From NCBI GenBank assembly GCA_973895155.1, contig OZ316893.1, positions 4,774,001-4,838,000 on the forward strand: a stretch of DNA of 64,000 nt, written 5' to 3'. Shown here one piece after another: positions 37,901 to 49,791 of this stretch (position 1 is the stretch's first letter; every line of letters starts with the position of its first letter). Source of the stretch: Marsupella aquatica (lineage: Eukaryota > Marchantiophyta). The notes below the pieces were generated by a model, which saw only the letters and a program-made list of their open reading frames with translations, made no database searches and was not told the origin of the DNA. Made by a program: the position numbers and the translations under genes.

Positions 37901-38860
37901 ATTTGTTTCTATCTTCCATTGTTACTGAGTTATTAGCAAGGATGTTGGAATGTGCTACCATTTGGTAGACGTTGTAAATAAAATTGTACAAAAGGCTTAG
38001 TCTAAGTTGCATCATCATCTCACCTAGTTTATAGTGGACATATATTGTGAAAAATTGTCATACGGATACAAAAACCTTGTAACCAAAAGGTAAGCCATTT
38101 TATTACGATTTACCTTCTCAGTGTTTGGTTGACAGCCTTTTCAAAATTGTCTAGGTTGCTCCACCTTAATTTTTTGAGGGGCAACTTTTTCCTTAATTCC
38201 CTTTAATAAACCATTTATGTTGTTAATTAGAAATTTAATTTATGCCATTGTATGTAGCCCTTATTTTCTTATATACATGGGACAACATGGCTAGATTACC
38301 AGTTGGGTTATTGACATTAGTGTCTTTAGATAACTTGAATTAAATTGACAAAATAAATAAGATATTTCATGCATGGATGCAGCTCCATATAGGAAACTTG
38401 GGGTCCAACAACTTGGCACTTATGGATGAATAATTTAATTTGCAAAATTACCTCAAATAATCAATATTTACACTAGGTCTTTGTGAATGCACAAAAGAAC
38501 CCGTTGTCCATCCTCCTCTCCTCTGCTCTACTCTACTTTTAATTTCTAGGCCAAATTCAAATCCTCGTTGCTTGGATAATTTTCTTTCAACTATTGTATG
38601 TTGAACGTGAGCCCCAACAATTTTTTCTTGTGCAGCTAAGATCCTAAGTACATTGCCAAATAACAAAAATAAGTGCAATATTCATGATCATTACAGAGAA
38701 CTAACTTGTAACATCTGATAGCAAGTTGCTCCACCTCCATGCCAAGGTGGCCATTGAGGCATGTAGAGGTGGCATTCCACAACTATTGTTCACAAAAAAG
38801 CTTGAGAGGAGCAATTTCATTAGTTATCAGTGACTAATATCAATCACCGACATGTTTTTG
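34901..38860. other. Gene-poor region, dispersed repeat relic
   Basis: No supported gene in about 4 kb. A segment at about 36308-36385 (GGACAAAGGACAAAAA and ATAGTTGTAGATG words) has a diverged copy at about 48600-48685, so at least part is dispersed repeat DNA. Confidence 0.4.
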
Positions 38861-38861
38861 G

Positions 38862-39305
38862 ACAATCTCGGAGACCTCTCCAAGATTGACCCTTTTTTTA
38901 AATCAATCTTGGAGGCCTCTTCAAGATTGACGTCCTATTTTGTGTCAATCCTGGAGGCCTCTCCGAGATTGAACAGCACAGTCTGACTCCAAGAATTGTT
39001 GGAATCTTGGAGGGCCTCTTCGAGATGGGATCAACACTGGGTTGGAATCTCATAGAGCCTCTTTGAGCTTGGTTCAAGACTCCGCTTGAATCTTGGAGAG
39101 CCTCTCCAAGATGGGATCATTTAAAATTGGAATCTCAGAAAGCCTCTATGAGATGGGATCAACACTGGGTTAGAATCTCGGAGAGCTTCTCCGAGATGGC
39201 CAGGATCATTTAACTAAAGGTTGGAATCTCGGAGAGCCTCTTCGAGATGGAATCAACACTAGGTTGGAATCTTGAAGTGGCTCTTCAAGATTGGATAACA
39301 TCATT
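38862..39305. repeat. Tandem array of about ten small palindromes
   Basis: Units recur every 40-60 bp. Each contains a hairpin-forming core such as ATCTCGGAGAGCCTCTCCGAG, with arm variants CTTGGAG/CTCCAAG, CTCGGAG/CTCCGAG and CTTGAAG/CTTCAAG. Linkers often read GGGATCAACACTGGGTTGGA. There is no open frame through the array. Confidence 0.85.
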
Positions 39306-39478
39306 TGGAATCTTGAACATTTATTATTATGAAAGGATACAAAATTAGATCTATCTACCCACCAACACTAAACATCTCCGAGATGCATTCACCCTTAGCT
39401 TCCTACATTTGACACCAGTTTTCTCACCTTGCTAAGGGTCAAGATTGGCTAGTGGATCTCTTGGTTGCTCTCTATATG

Positions 39479-39697
39479 TCATCCACAAATATTTTTATAG
39501 CACCAATGCAAGTGTTTGCACGGGAAGAAGTATCTTCCAGTATCCCTCATGATGAAATCTTGACAAGAGCAAGTTGGGAACAAACATATCTGTACATAGT
39601 GGGCTGAATTGCGGTCACGTTGAGTGTTGGAAAGTACCACTCGTAAGCCAGTTGCATTTCCTTCTTCAATCTGAGTAATCAAAGTGAATCTCATCAA
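39479..39697 (-). pseudogene. SWIM zinc-finger fragment, probably MULE transposase relic
   Basis: The minus strand shows CSCQDFIMRDTGRYFFPCKH, the CxC...CxH pattern of a SWIM zinc finger, followed by a stop. In plants this domain is common in Mutator-like transposases and their FAR1-type relatives. No transposase core is next to it, and a LINE begins immediately beyond its 5' side, so it is likely a truncated relic. Confidence 0.6.
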
Positions 39698-39705
39698 CTC
39701 GGATT

Positions 39706-42700
39706 TTGCACTCTCAATACCTCACGCAAGTGCTCCAAAAACAAATGGAGAGAACAACACAGGAGGACCAGGAATTGCTGAATGCCCAATCATGTTGGAG
39801 GGCACAAATCATTGTTGAAAAATTGGCCAAGAACAAATGCCCTGGGGTAGTGGTGTCCCCTTGGAATATTTTGTGGCATAGTGACAAACAGTTGGTCCCT
39901 CATTGCATTGAGCGCTTTTGCAAGGGATTTCCGAGGGCGAGTTCTGATCCAAATTCACCTTAGGCTCCATTACTCTCTTGTGCAAGAAGGACGACCAAAG
40001 GCACCTCACCAACAAACATCCTATTACTTTGTTGAATGTGGCATACAAGATAGGGGCAAATTAAAGGCGTTTCAGCTGCAGCTCACTCCAATCCTTCAAC
40101 GGTTCATTTTGCCACATACAACAGTTTGCATTCTTACCAGTTTAGAATATTCACCACTCACTCATGTTACAAATTTACGTCCTTCTGAAGCTCAACGTCA
40201 CAAAGGCCTTTGATAAGCTGGAATGAGATTTTCTCTTGATAATCATGGATTGAAAAGGCTAGTTTCAATGGACTAAAGGCAATGGCCATCCTGCCATTGA
40301 GAAGAACTGTTGATGCCACACATGCCTCTACAACTTCAACAGTTCATCTCAGTGGCAGGATGGCCACTCCCTTTTGTGTTGCTAGGTTTGTCTGGCAGGG
40401 ATGCCCTTTGTCTCCCTTGCTTTTTCTAATTGCAATTGATGCTTTGAGTAGAGTCATACATTGGGAGGTCGGATAGGGCCGCATCCAAGGTGTGGAATTT
40501 CAGTCGGTGGCAGTGCACAATGTTCACAATCTATATGCTGACGATCTTGCAATGCTCATTCATGCTCTAATTGGCTTTGTGGATAATTGCAAGAGGATTT
40601 TAGATCTTTTTCGTATGGCATCTAGACTGTTTGCATGTGGGAGGAGACCAAAGCAACTTTTATCTCCCGTTTTATCTCTCCTCATAGAATCCCTATTGAG
40701 TTTAGGCGTCTACCTTGGACATGGGAAGATGAAACCTCTGCAACTAAGATACTTGGCATTCCTATTACTCAAGGCATATTGGAGCAACAAATGATCTGGT
40801 CCCTAACTGAGAAGCTGGAATCCCAGTTGGACAGAGTCCGTAAGAGCTTGGGTTTGTTAATAGCTCGTGCCACTGTAGCTAATCACCTGGTAATGAGCAC
40901 CCTATGGTTCATGTCAATGGTGTGGGCTGGTAAGCAGAGTATCATTGACGCCCTGCAGAAAAAATCACAACATTTTTCTGGGAGGGACAAAATGAGAAGG
41001 CCCGATCCAGATTTGCTTTTGCCACCATTACTAGACCCAAGAAATTTGGGGGGCTTAGACTCATCTAGCTAGTTGCACAATTTTGGGCTCTTGCAGGGAA
41101 CATCAATCATCATTTGGGCACTGGCGGAGGAGGATCATCCATTGCAACAAATACTACAACATCAAATCAAACAACTATTGGAGCAAAAATGGGGATTGCA
41201 GGCCTTTAACTGGGTATTCTCACAATGCCACACATTGCCCAAGGGCGCTCCTCAAGTTTGGAACAACATCTGCAAAAGTTGGAATGTCACTAAGAAGAAC
41301 TTATGACCTCGCTTACCACCCACACCCCCTGGCCACCTGGAGGGGTGGAGAGCTCTCCCCTTGTGGAGACATAACCTCAATCACATCAACTCCAATCAGG
41401 CAAAATGTTCTAGTAACCCTCAACAAAGAATCAAGAGGGCCGGCTTTGTGCTTATGCAGGATGTCACCACCATCAATATATGGACACTTCTTACGTTGGG
41501 AGGATGGCCCCAGTGCGAGTCTCCCTGGGAACTGTGCAATTGCTTACAAAAAGATGATTGGCAACTTGCGTAGTGTCCTAGAACTTCACTGGCAGTAATC
41601 GACATCAATTGGTCTCAGTGTTCATGGAGGCTACTCTGCCAGGGGGCCCCTTGCAAATCTGGGAATATGACATTCAGAGGTGCTACATCACATCCCAATG
41701 GCAACAATTCCATGACAGTTCAACACCCAAGAGAACATTCAAGGTATCCGATGGATTGCTTTACAGGACGAATAACACTGGCCCACTTCCCGGTATCATT
41801 CTACATAGGGTAGTTGTTAGGACACGTGCATTGACATACAAGTACGCATTGGGAGGCCAGCAGGGCTCCTTGCTCTATTGTTGCATTACAACTGGAAAGA
41901 TGGTAACTCCTTTCTTGACACAAACACATCTCACCTTAGGGGAATCCAAGGACCACTCCAATCCACCACTCATAGACCAATTCATAAGGAGACAGCCCGG
42001 TTACAATATTCCCCCAATCTAGACAATCTCTAGGCAAATACTTGGCTCCCCTTTCATTTTGCTAGTGAAAATTGTTATCTCTGGCAATTGATCTATAGGA
42101 TTTCGGCTACACAACATTGGAGATTGCTGACCTTACCACTGAGCAACCCTGACACCTGGTGTACTTGTTGCACACACAATTAGCAGGAGGATATAATTGT
42201 CCACTGCATGTGGAGCTGTCCCATCTCAACGACGTGCGACAATGGGCTCAACACATGTTACAACGTGCTGCAGTCTCCACTGGCATCTGGTAATTTTACG
42301 TGATGCCCACATTTTAGTTGGTGCACCTGTCCCGGAGGAGTGGGACATCCCGTGGAAACTAGGGCACATGCAAAGGGCAATCACTTGCTGCAATATTTGG
42401 AAGGATTGGTGATCTCACTTCATTGAGTTCGCTCGACCAGACCCCCAAGGGGTTGTCCACAAGTCCTGGCACCGGTTGGGGATCTACCTCCACCGAGATT
42501 GGGCTTGGCACCGCTCCCGCATTCAGGGAGGCAAATCCACGTTTGGGGATACTTACAATGAAATGCACTTTGATTTGGGTAAGTGGGCTGGATTATGGGC
42601 AATACATGATGATATTTTACGGTCCCACCAGTACCACCCCAGCCCCCATGAACACCTCCACTGGTACAGATATGAAGCTCTGCTAAGGGAAGACTCATAG

Positions 42701-42905
42701 AACCCAACATGGACCCACTGGATGGAACCCTTGCCGGGACCTGATCACTGGCCGGTCTATAGGAGTGTCCTGTCTGTAGGAGTGTCCGGTCTGTAAGAGT
42801 GAAGACCCATAGAACTCAACATGGACCCACTGGATGGAACCCTTGCCGGGACCTGATCACTGCCGGTCTGTAGGAGTGCCCGGTCTGTAGAAGTGTTCTG
42901 CTAGT
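39706..42905 (+). mobile_element. 5'-truncated LINE non-LTR retrotransposon, degenerate
   Basis: Reverse-transcriptase pieces occur in order on the plus strand but in changing frames: KNKCPGV near 39830, ITLLCKKDDQRHLTN and HPITLLNVAYKIGAN (39970-40060), RFVWQGCPLSPLLFLIAIDA (40385-40445), and the catalytic YADDLAMLI near 40530. Then follow ETSATKILGIPITQGILEQQ and KKFGGL (to about 41060). A C-terminal zinc-binding region has CTCC and VHCMWSCP (42155-42220). No endonuclease domain was found, as expected for 5' truncation. The 3' end carries a 112-bp tandem repeat. Many stops make it inactive. Confidence 0.85.
42691..42905. repeat. 112-bp tandem duplication at the LINE 3' end
   Basis: Copies start at 42691 and 42803 (AGACYCATAGAAC). 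Each includes smaller CCGGTCTGTAGGAGTG subrepeats. Confidence 0.85.
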
Positions 42906-43127
42906 GCTGTAGTTTCTGAACTCCTCGTTTAGTTGCTTCCTTTGGAGGCATACTTCGCCTCTGGTTCCGGGCAAACCGGATTGTAGCACCTGGACCTTAG
43001 GTCCACTTGGTTTTTGCAGCTTGGGGCTTCCCCATCTTTGTATACTGACTTTTATGAATGGATTTCATTTGGTTTCTTGAAGGCAAAACGAACACCCTCA
43101 TCGGTGTTGTTGCCGCACATTCCAACA

Positions 43128-45732
43128 ATGAATATTTCCGTTCTACGCCTGCCCTTGACATTGCATCCCGCTCCAATAAGTGCAAGAGCTGTCTGCAATG
43201 TCCAGACACGACGCAGCATGCCATCGCTGCAGTCTCCAGGTGCGATTGCTTCGGGGAAGATTTTGTGGGAAGGAAGAGCAGCAACATCAGCGTTAGAGCT
43301 ACAGGAACAACGAACGTATCAAATCAGGCAGCAGGCTCTTTTGCCATCACGCATAAATTCGAGACGACGGAAATGTTGTGTACTGGCAGGCATTGGAAAT
43401 GTGGAACAATTGAAGGACTACAAAATGGATCGAGTTTGTGACAGGTTGATTGAAGTGTTCATTATAGAGAAAACGTCTCCTGCGGATTGGCGGAAGTTGC
43501 TGGCGTTCAGTGAGGAGTGGCCGAACATTCGACCGCACTTCTTCCAAAGGTGTAGTACGAATGCCAAAGCTGAAGGGGACCCAAAAAGGAGAGGAGATTT
43601 GTTAAAACTGGCCAGGAAAATGAAGGAGGTCAGTACCCCAAGTCATTCCAATTTTCAGATTCGGAACCACTAAACCCTAAACCCTAAACCCTAAACCCTC
43701 GTTGTCTTTCTTTCGAGTTTCCATGAATCATGGATAGTTAGGTGCTCGTAAAGTAAAACGTGAATTGTGATTTGGGCAGGTTGATGAAGATATGATGAGG
43801 CACGATGAATTACTGGAAGAGATAGAAAAAGATACATCAGCCCTTGAGGCAATAGTTGCCAGACGACGAAAAGACTTCACAAGTGACTTTTTTGATCACC
43901 TGCATACAAAGTGTAATGTCAACTCCAAAAATCTGGACCGCCGTGATGGTAGGAACTCTCATCATTCTGGAAGTTTCTTTGAAGATATGAGATGGATTGG
44001 CAGGCGCAGTACTTAATAGTCTCAAAATTTTCAAATCTTTGGAACAGTTGGACGCGGTCTTCAAGTGGAATTAACAGACATTCATCACAGTAAACGATAC
44101 TAGTACCGCAGCTAGCAGCAAGGGTTGGCTTTTGCAATAGTATTGTGTATTGCAATCGGCAAAATCTTAAACTTTTTGAAACGTAGGGTCCAAGAACCCT
44201 TTCTACGAATGGGATGAAAACAGACTGTACTCTTAACTCAGACAAAAATCAGGAAATGAATTCTGCAAGTAATTCTCTGTGAACATGAAACCTTGCACTT
44301 CAGGATGTCTAAATCCTTTCTGTGTAGCACTTTTGTCCTCCTTTGCGTGAAGGGGTTTCTGGTACATCGGGTGTTTCTGGTAAAATGTAATTGAAGCTGA
44401 GACCATTGAATTTTGTTGTGAAGTTGACAATTTCACTTGGTTTTTGCAGAGCTTATAAACCTAGCAAAGAAATGTTATTTAGCTCTCGAAGCATATGATG
44501 CTGTCCAAGAAGACGAAGAAGCTATGGGAGAAGCTCAGCTCAAGTTTGATGATATATTAAACTCGCCCTCCCTTGAAGCTGCAGTTAATAAAATCGACAA
44601 GTTGGCCCAAAGACAGCAACTTGATTCAAAATTGATGCTACTCATCACCAAGGCTTGGGCTGCAGCTAAGGAATCTAATATGATGAAAGATGAGGTTTTT
44701 TCTCAAAATCATTCTGAAGCTTAATGAACTTCTTAATTAGAGGGTTTTCTCTTGGCGGTCCGTCTTTCTACTGATTTGTACCTGGTCCAAAGGAAGAAGC
44801 TGTCAGTTTAGTTTTTGTCGAAGATCTCGTTTTCTTGAAGAATACTCGGAACTTGGACTTTGTTGTCTGGTTTGCATCTGCCGTTCAGAGATTAATGTGC
44901 ACCCCACTTTTGCAGGTAAAGGATATCATGTTTCACTTATATAACGTGGCAATCGGGAACATGCAAAGACTTGTACCCAAGGAAGTCCGGATTATTCGAT
45001 ATCTGTTGTCTATTCAGGATCCACTTGAAATGCGTGCGGCCTTGACTGAAGCATTTTCTCCAGGGAGCGAACTTGAGGGTACAAATGAAGACCTACTTTA
45101 CACGTAAGAAGTGATATCTTGTCTGTTCATTTGAATCACGTTCTTGAATCTTGTATGTTCACTTGAATTACGCTCTTGAATGCCTGAGTGTCTGGAAAGA
45201 AAGCAACAGTGTGACATGAACAGGATATGGTTTGTGCTGATTTCCCCGTGAGCAACATCCCACTCTTTATCGCAATAGGGTTGGAGATGAGGGCCTCCTT
45301 CTGTTGTGCCGCAAAGTATATACATTTCTATCATAAGGGTGTATGTGTTTTCGAGGTACAAGACCAGGAAGTCAACAATAGCAAATGGATATTTTGATGG
45401 AATCTTCTTGTCTCTAGGTTACAAAGTAAATGTTTCATGAAGAGGTGGAATGACATGTTAAGAGTGGACAGGTCACAGGTGGAGGGACGGGAATTAGTAG
45501 GCAAGAGCTCTTCGATTTGTAGGGATGCTAAGAATCTTCATATTCTTATTCTTCGCTGGCTTGGGTTTACAGGACTCCAGCTAAGTTGCTCGAGTGGATC
45601 AATATTGTGCTAGATTCTTACCGCACGAGCAAGCAAGGTTCACTGATTAAGGAAGCGCAAAAGCTGATGAATCCAGAAGTCATCGCTCGGGTGGAACTAT
45701 TGAAGAGGGTCGTGGAGGATCAGTTCATGTAG
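43128..45732 (+). CDS. Plastid protein homologous to Arabidopsis At4g37920, five exons
   Basis: Exons are 43128-43628, 43780-43948, 44450-44694, 44916-45103 and 45573-45732, all with GT-AG borders and agreeing phases, giving 420 residues. The protein matches the plant-specific family of At4g37920 (annotated endoribonuclease E-like, predicted chloroplast; role not established). Recognisable parts are DRLIEVFIIEKTSPADWRKL, EWPNIRPHFFQRC, LLEEIEKDTSALEAIVARRR with KDFTSDFF, AQLKFDDILNSPSLEAA, PKEVRIIRYLLSIQDP, and KLLEWINIVLDSY near the C terminus. The first 90 residues or so are rich in S, R, A and P and poor in acidic residues, as expected for a transit peptide. The ATG at 43128 was chosen as first in frame. 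An acceptor-like site at 43019 suggests a non-coding 5' exon. A LINE ends about 220 bp upstream. No metal or nuclease motif is evident. Confidence 0.88.
43670..43701. repeat. Plant telomere-type repeat in intron 1
   Basis: Four CCCTAAA units in tandem lie about 40 bp into the first intron of the At4g37920-like gene. Confidence 0.95.
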
Positions 45733-45944
45733 TCTGTAGCTAAATGTAGGTGTGGAGAGTTATCACTCTGACGAGGAATATCTGGCAGAACAAAGAAGTC
45801 TGGAGGTAAAGTTTGGAGTCTATTACGGGAACGAGTTATCTTGCATGTTGGAAAGGCGAAGAAGCCCTTGGAAGGATTCAAATAGTATCGTGGTGCCTTC
45901 AATTGGAAGGTGGTTTGTTTCTGGGATGCTACATCTCTCACCGA

Positions 45945-46690
45945 CAATTCTATTTGCGACTGTTGACTGTTTGAAGTAATTTTACGAAATGCTCGTACAA
46001 CAGGCTGTTAGTCCAGTCAGCATTTGCACCAGGTAGGTTCACTGACAATTTCAATAGCACCCGCGTTACTGAAGGTGTTGTGGGTGTGCCTTAAATTCAG
46101 GATCCGTTCCAGCCATTCATAGGCTCTTTCATGATTTGCAGAATTGAAAAAAAACCTACGTGTTTGATGGCCTTTCATGTCAACTGCTGGTCTGGGGACT
46201 GACCACCAGGAGCGGCATGAAGGACCAGAATGATGTACAGGCCCGCAGCAGAGACCATATCACAAACATACTCCAGGTAGGTAAAACCGCCTCGAGGGAA
46301 GAACTCACCAGGCTGAACAAGAGCCTCAAGATCCAACACCGAGAGGTATTGGATTTGTATTGAGGCCAACGCTTTTAATCTGATTGATATCATCTTGGGT
46401 GATCCACGATTCCCAGTGCTTCTGGAACGTTGCATCCGTAGCTGTGCGTCCCAGCACGAAATTCGTCGCTTAGACTAGCGCAGCCCATGTTGCTCATTTG
46501 TCCCCCGTCATCCATGGTTCGGCACTAAACAAGCCGCCTAGATTCACTCCCGGAATCTTGCTCTGACATGGGAGCCAAACATTTGTAACTAAGCGAAACA
46601 GAGGAGGCCTAGAAGAGTGCACTTGCCAGTAACGAGAATTGTTATGGCTGGAACTCTTGTTGAGTTTCTGTGCGGATGACTCAGACAATG
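45945..46690 (-). pseudogene. GH5 exo-beta-glucanase-like pseudogene
   Basis: Glycoside hydrolase family 5 segments appear in order on the minus strand: IPGVNLGGLFSAEPWMTGD (46500-46560), TFQKHWESWITQDDI near 46400, FTYLEYVCDMVSAAGLYIIL with VLHAAPGGQS near 46200-46270, NSANHERAYEWLERIL near 46120, and FSNAGAIEIVSEP near 46050, where the catalytic Glu of the NEP motif would be (here SEP). PGANADWTNSLLYEHF follows near 46010. Stops and frameshifts separate them, including a stop just after QSPDQQLT. The wording is closest to the exo-1,3-beta-glucanase type. The proton-donor motif change and breaks make it a pseudogene. Confidence 0.8.
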
Positions 46691-46918
46691 GATTGACATT
46701 CTCCGCTCTCAGTGCTTAATAGCCATTTCGGTAATCCATCCTCCGATAAGAGATGTGAGACACCATGTTCAACTAACCTTGTTGGATAGGTAGAGTAGTT
46801 TTCGATCTTGAACTCTAGCAAATTTTGACTTGTAGCTCAAGTGTATGGCCAATTGCTACCGCGTGGATGGTCCTGCATGGACTTGAGAATCGACTGAGCT
46901 GACCTCTTGCTATTGCAT

Positions 46919-47117
46919 ACACATTGGTACACAACCTATGTAGTTTGTCACACACATTCACATAGATGAGAATGGGGTACAACTGAGTGAAATTCATGTC
47001 CACACATGTACGAAATGCACACATTGGTACACAACCTATGTAGTTTGTCACACACATTCACATAGATGAGAATGGGGTACAACTGAGTGAAATTCATGTC
47101 CACACATGTACGAAATG
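46919..47117. repeat. 100-bp perfect tandem duplication
   Basis: The sequence starting ACACATTGGTACACAACC is repeated with a period of exactly 100 bp, with no differences seen across the overlap. Confidence 0.95.
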
Positions 47118-47223
47118 AAATGCACAATAATCTTATCGTTGATGTCAATCAACATCAACACACCATCAACACACAAATCCCAATCTGATCTGATCAGACA
47201 TGGATGTCAAGTCAGACACATTG

Positions 47224-47400
47224 TGCTCAATGAATCCACTTTCATGCACACAAATCTGGCCTACCATGCCATAGTCGCCAAAGCTCATGCTGGAAGGCTC
47301 AATATAAAAAAATAACGCGAAATCCACTTTCATGCACACAAATCTGGCCAGCCACACCATGGTCGTTTATTCTTGAAGGCTCAATATCAAAAAATAATGC
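47224..47400. repeat. Diverged tandem duplication of about 100 bp
   Basis: Both copies contain CCACTTTCATGCACACAAAT and AAGGCTCAATAT followed by an A run. Confidence 0.75.
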
Positions 47401-49682
47401 ATTCAAGCCACCCTTTGATAATGCCTTAAAGCCACCACAAAGGGATAACTGTCATTCACAAACACAAACTAAACCCTATTAACTTATATGGCACACATAT
47501 GAAAGCTCTAAACACAAACAATACAATATACTTGAATAGTACTCAGAATAGTGTGACACAAGGTTTTTCACATGTGCATGAAGTAGGTATGTCTATAAGA
47601 AATGTGTGAGTTAATCCCCATAAAAAGAAACATGGTTGTGAAGAAATCCTTTGAACACATCCACATTTCAGGAATGACAAGATTAGAGTGAAATCACCAC
47701 TTGCACCACTCCATCCTAAAAAATGATACAAGCTTGGTTAATTATAATAGATGCCTTGGCAAGGATGCTAGTAAGAGATGATGAAAGCTTGCATATGCTT
47801 GCCTAGGTTAACCTGAAGACTGAAAGTATTGAAGGACAAAATGTTGGTATGGCAACCAAGGAGGTTTGGGTGTAGATCCTACTGCTATTGCTCCGTTGGT
47901 TGATGACTAAGTTTCTGCAAAGCAAGCTAAGTGCTAATCACGCTCGAAGCTTTCCAGAAACAATCATCACCAACATGCGCATGAAAATGAAGGTGGAACT
48001 CAAAACCTACTCTGAATTGTAATGGCTAGAAATGTTGATGGCTAAGTGCTCCCCAAGCTAGCTGACTTCTAAGTGCCTTAGGATGGCAGACCATCAAAAT
48101 ATATGAAACATAATAATTGGACGCTCCTACATCTTTGAGAAATGAGATTTAAGATTCTTTGAGAAATGGTCGGGAGTGAACAAGGCTCTCAAATGAATTG
48201 GTTCTAAATATGAAATCTCTTTAAAAAATGATAAACATGACAAATTAGCACATTGAGCTAGGCTCCTGATGTGTTTATGAGAGCTTATAATTCCCAGGAC
48301 ATTGAGAAAATAATTTGGTACACTTTAATTGGATTCCCAAAAAACTATGGTGTATTGGTTGTGCATTGTTTTGTACTAATCAAGCATGACTAGTCCACGG
48401 TTAGGCAAGTACATAGGTATATTTACCGTATCAGTAATGAGTCTCAAAAGTACTCTTGAGAGCCCTTTGCCCTTGCGTTGCATGGCACAAGGAGGGCCGG
48501 GGCATTTATGGGGCAACACGAGGAAGCACATATATGTGCCAGGGGTGCCAATTTCCTCCATCAATGGTCAGGGAAACAGCCAAAAAAATCCAACGGCTGT
48601 GGATCTTTCCTGCCCAGGAGCTTTTTTGTATTAGGACAAAGGACAAAAAAACGTGGGATCCTTTATTATAGTTGTAGATGGCTTACAACCAAAAGCAAGT
48701 GGCCAAAGCTTTTTCACATGAGGATGTAATTTTTTTTACTAGCTTCTATAGTGGCTTATGGTCATGGCATATGACCATCTTTATGGCAAAAATGACATGA
48801 TCTAATTTTGCCAAAATAACATAGTCTACCCATAACTTTAATTGCTAAGTTTACCTTTTATCAAATTTTGATGTTTGAGACCCCATAGTGTAGACAATCT
48901 AACTAATATAGCACAATCAAAAGCTACGGTAGTCATAGGCCCTACTCTAAAATGAAAATTCTAGACCGTGACTATCTGAACATAAGTGAAAGTGAGGATG
49001 CAAACAAAAAACACAGATGGGGCAAAGATGGAAATAGCATGGAATCCTTTTCTTTCCAAGGTTTTTTTTCCTCCTCATCTCTGTTTACATTATTGATAAA
49101 GCCCAATTGAAACCAATTGTTAAGGCTTCCATGACTCTAAGGGGACAAGAAACCTAGAAACCTATTATTGTTGAGGGCTCCCATGACTCTAAGGGGATAA
49201 CTGAAAGTGCAAGGGATGGAAGCAAAGAGAACCAAAAATGATAAGATATTTCTTTTGCAAGATTTTATTTTGTCTCGTCTCTATTACACTCAAGGAAGGC
49301 GTGCTAGTTTCCTCACAATGTAGAGTACTTGAGTTTGGTAAACTCGACACTACGGGCTGGACCAGGGGCTCTCCAACTCTCGAAGGGTCGAAACATGAGG
49401 GCCAAACGGGAGGACCCTAATTTCGAGATCGTGCTTGCTTCTACGTATTAATTCAGTTCGATGTTGAGCTCTGCGGTTCTGGAGAACGCCTAGCTCCGTT
49501 CTTCTCGTTCTCGTGAGGGTGCTGCGGGAAATGGTTATGGTGACGCAGGGAGGTTTTCGCGCCAAGGAGCGGGAACACATCGTGGTATGGATTAGCGTTT
49601 TAGTGGTTTAGCGTTCGCGAAGTGATGGAAGGTCGGCGCTCATCGTTTCGGATTTTGCTGGTGGAGTGAGACTAGGGTTTAG

Positions 49683-49758
49683 AAATTCTTATTACTGTGT
49701 AGCGCTGCTGGTGCTGGTCGAAATTCTTATTACTGTGTAGCGCTGCTGGTGCTGGTCG
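49683..49758. repeat. 38-bp tandem duplication before the LUC7 start
   Basis: Two identical 38-bp copies (49683-49720, 49721-49758) begin AAATTCTTATTACTGTG. They end 33 bp before the start codon, within the probable 5' leader. Confidence 0.95.
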
Positions 49759-49791
49759 TCGAGAGCGAGATTGACGGCAAGTAAATGCGAA

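Larger units (their letters stand above)
46700..49300. other. Gene-poor region with tandem duplications
   Basis: It contains a 100-bp and a roughly 110-bp tandem duplication (46919-47117 and 47224-47400) and a diverged copy of the 36.3-kb repeat near 48600. No supported gene. Confidence 0.45.

Noticed and set aside
48376-48729. Cluster of overlapping frames on both strands
   Set aside because: Part of the region is a dispersed repeat also present at 36.3 kb, and no frame shows family features.
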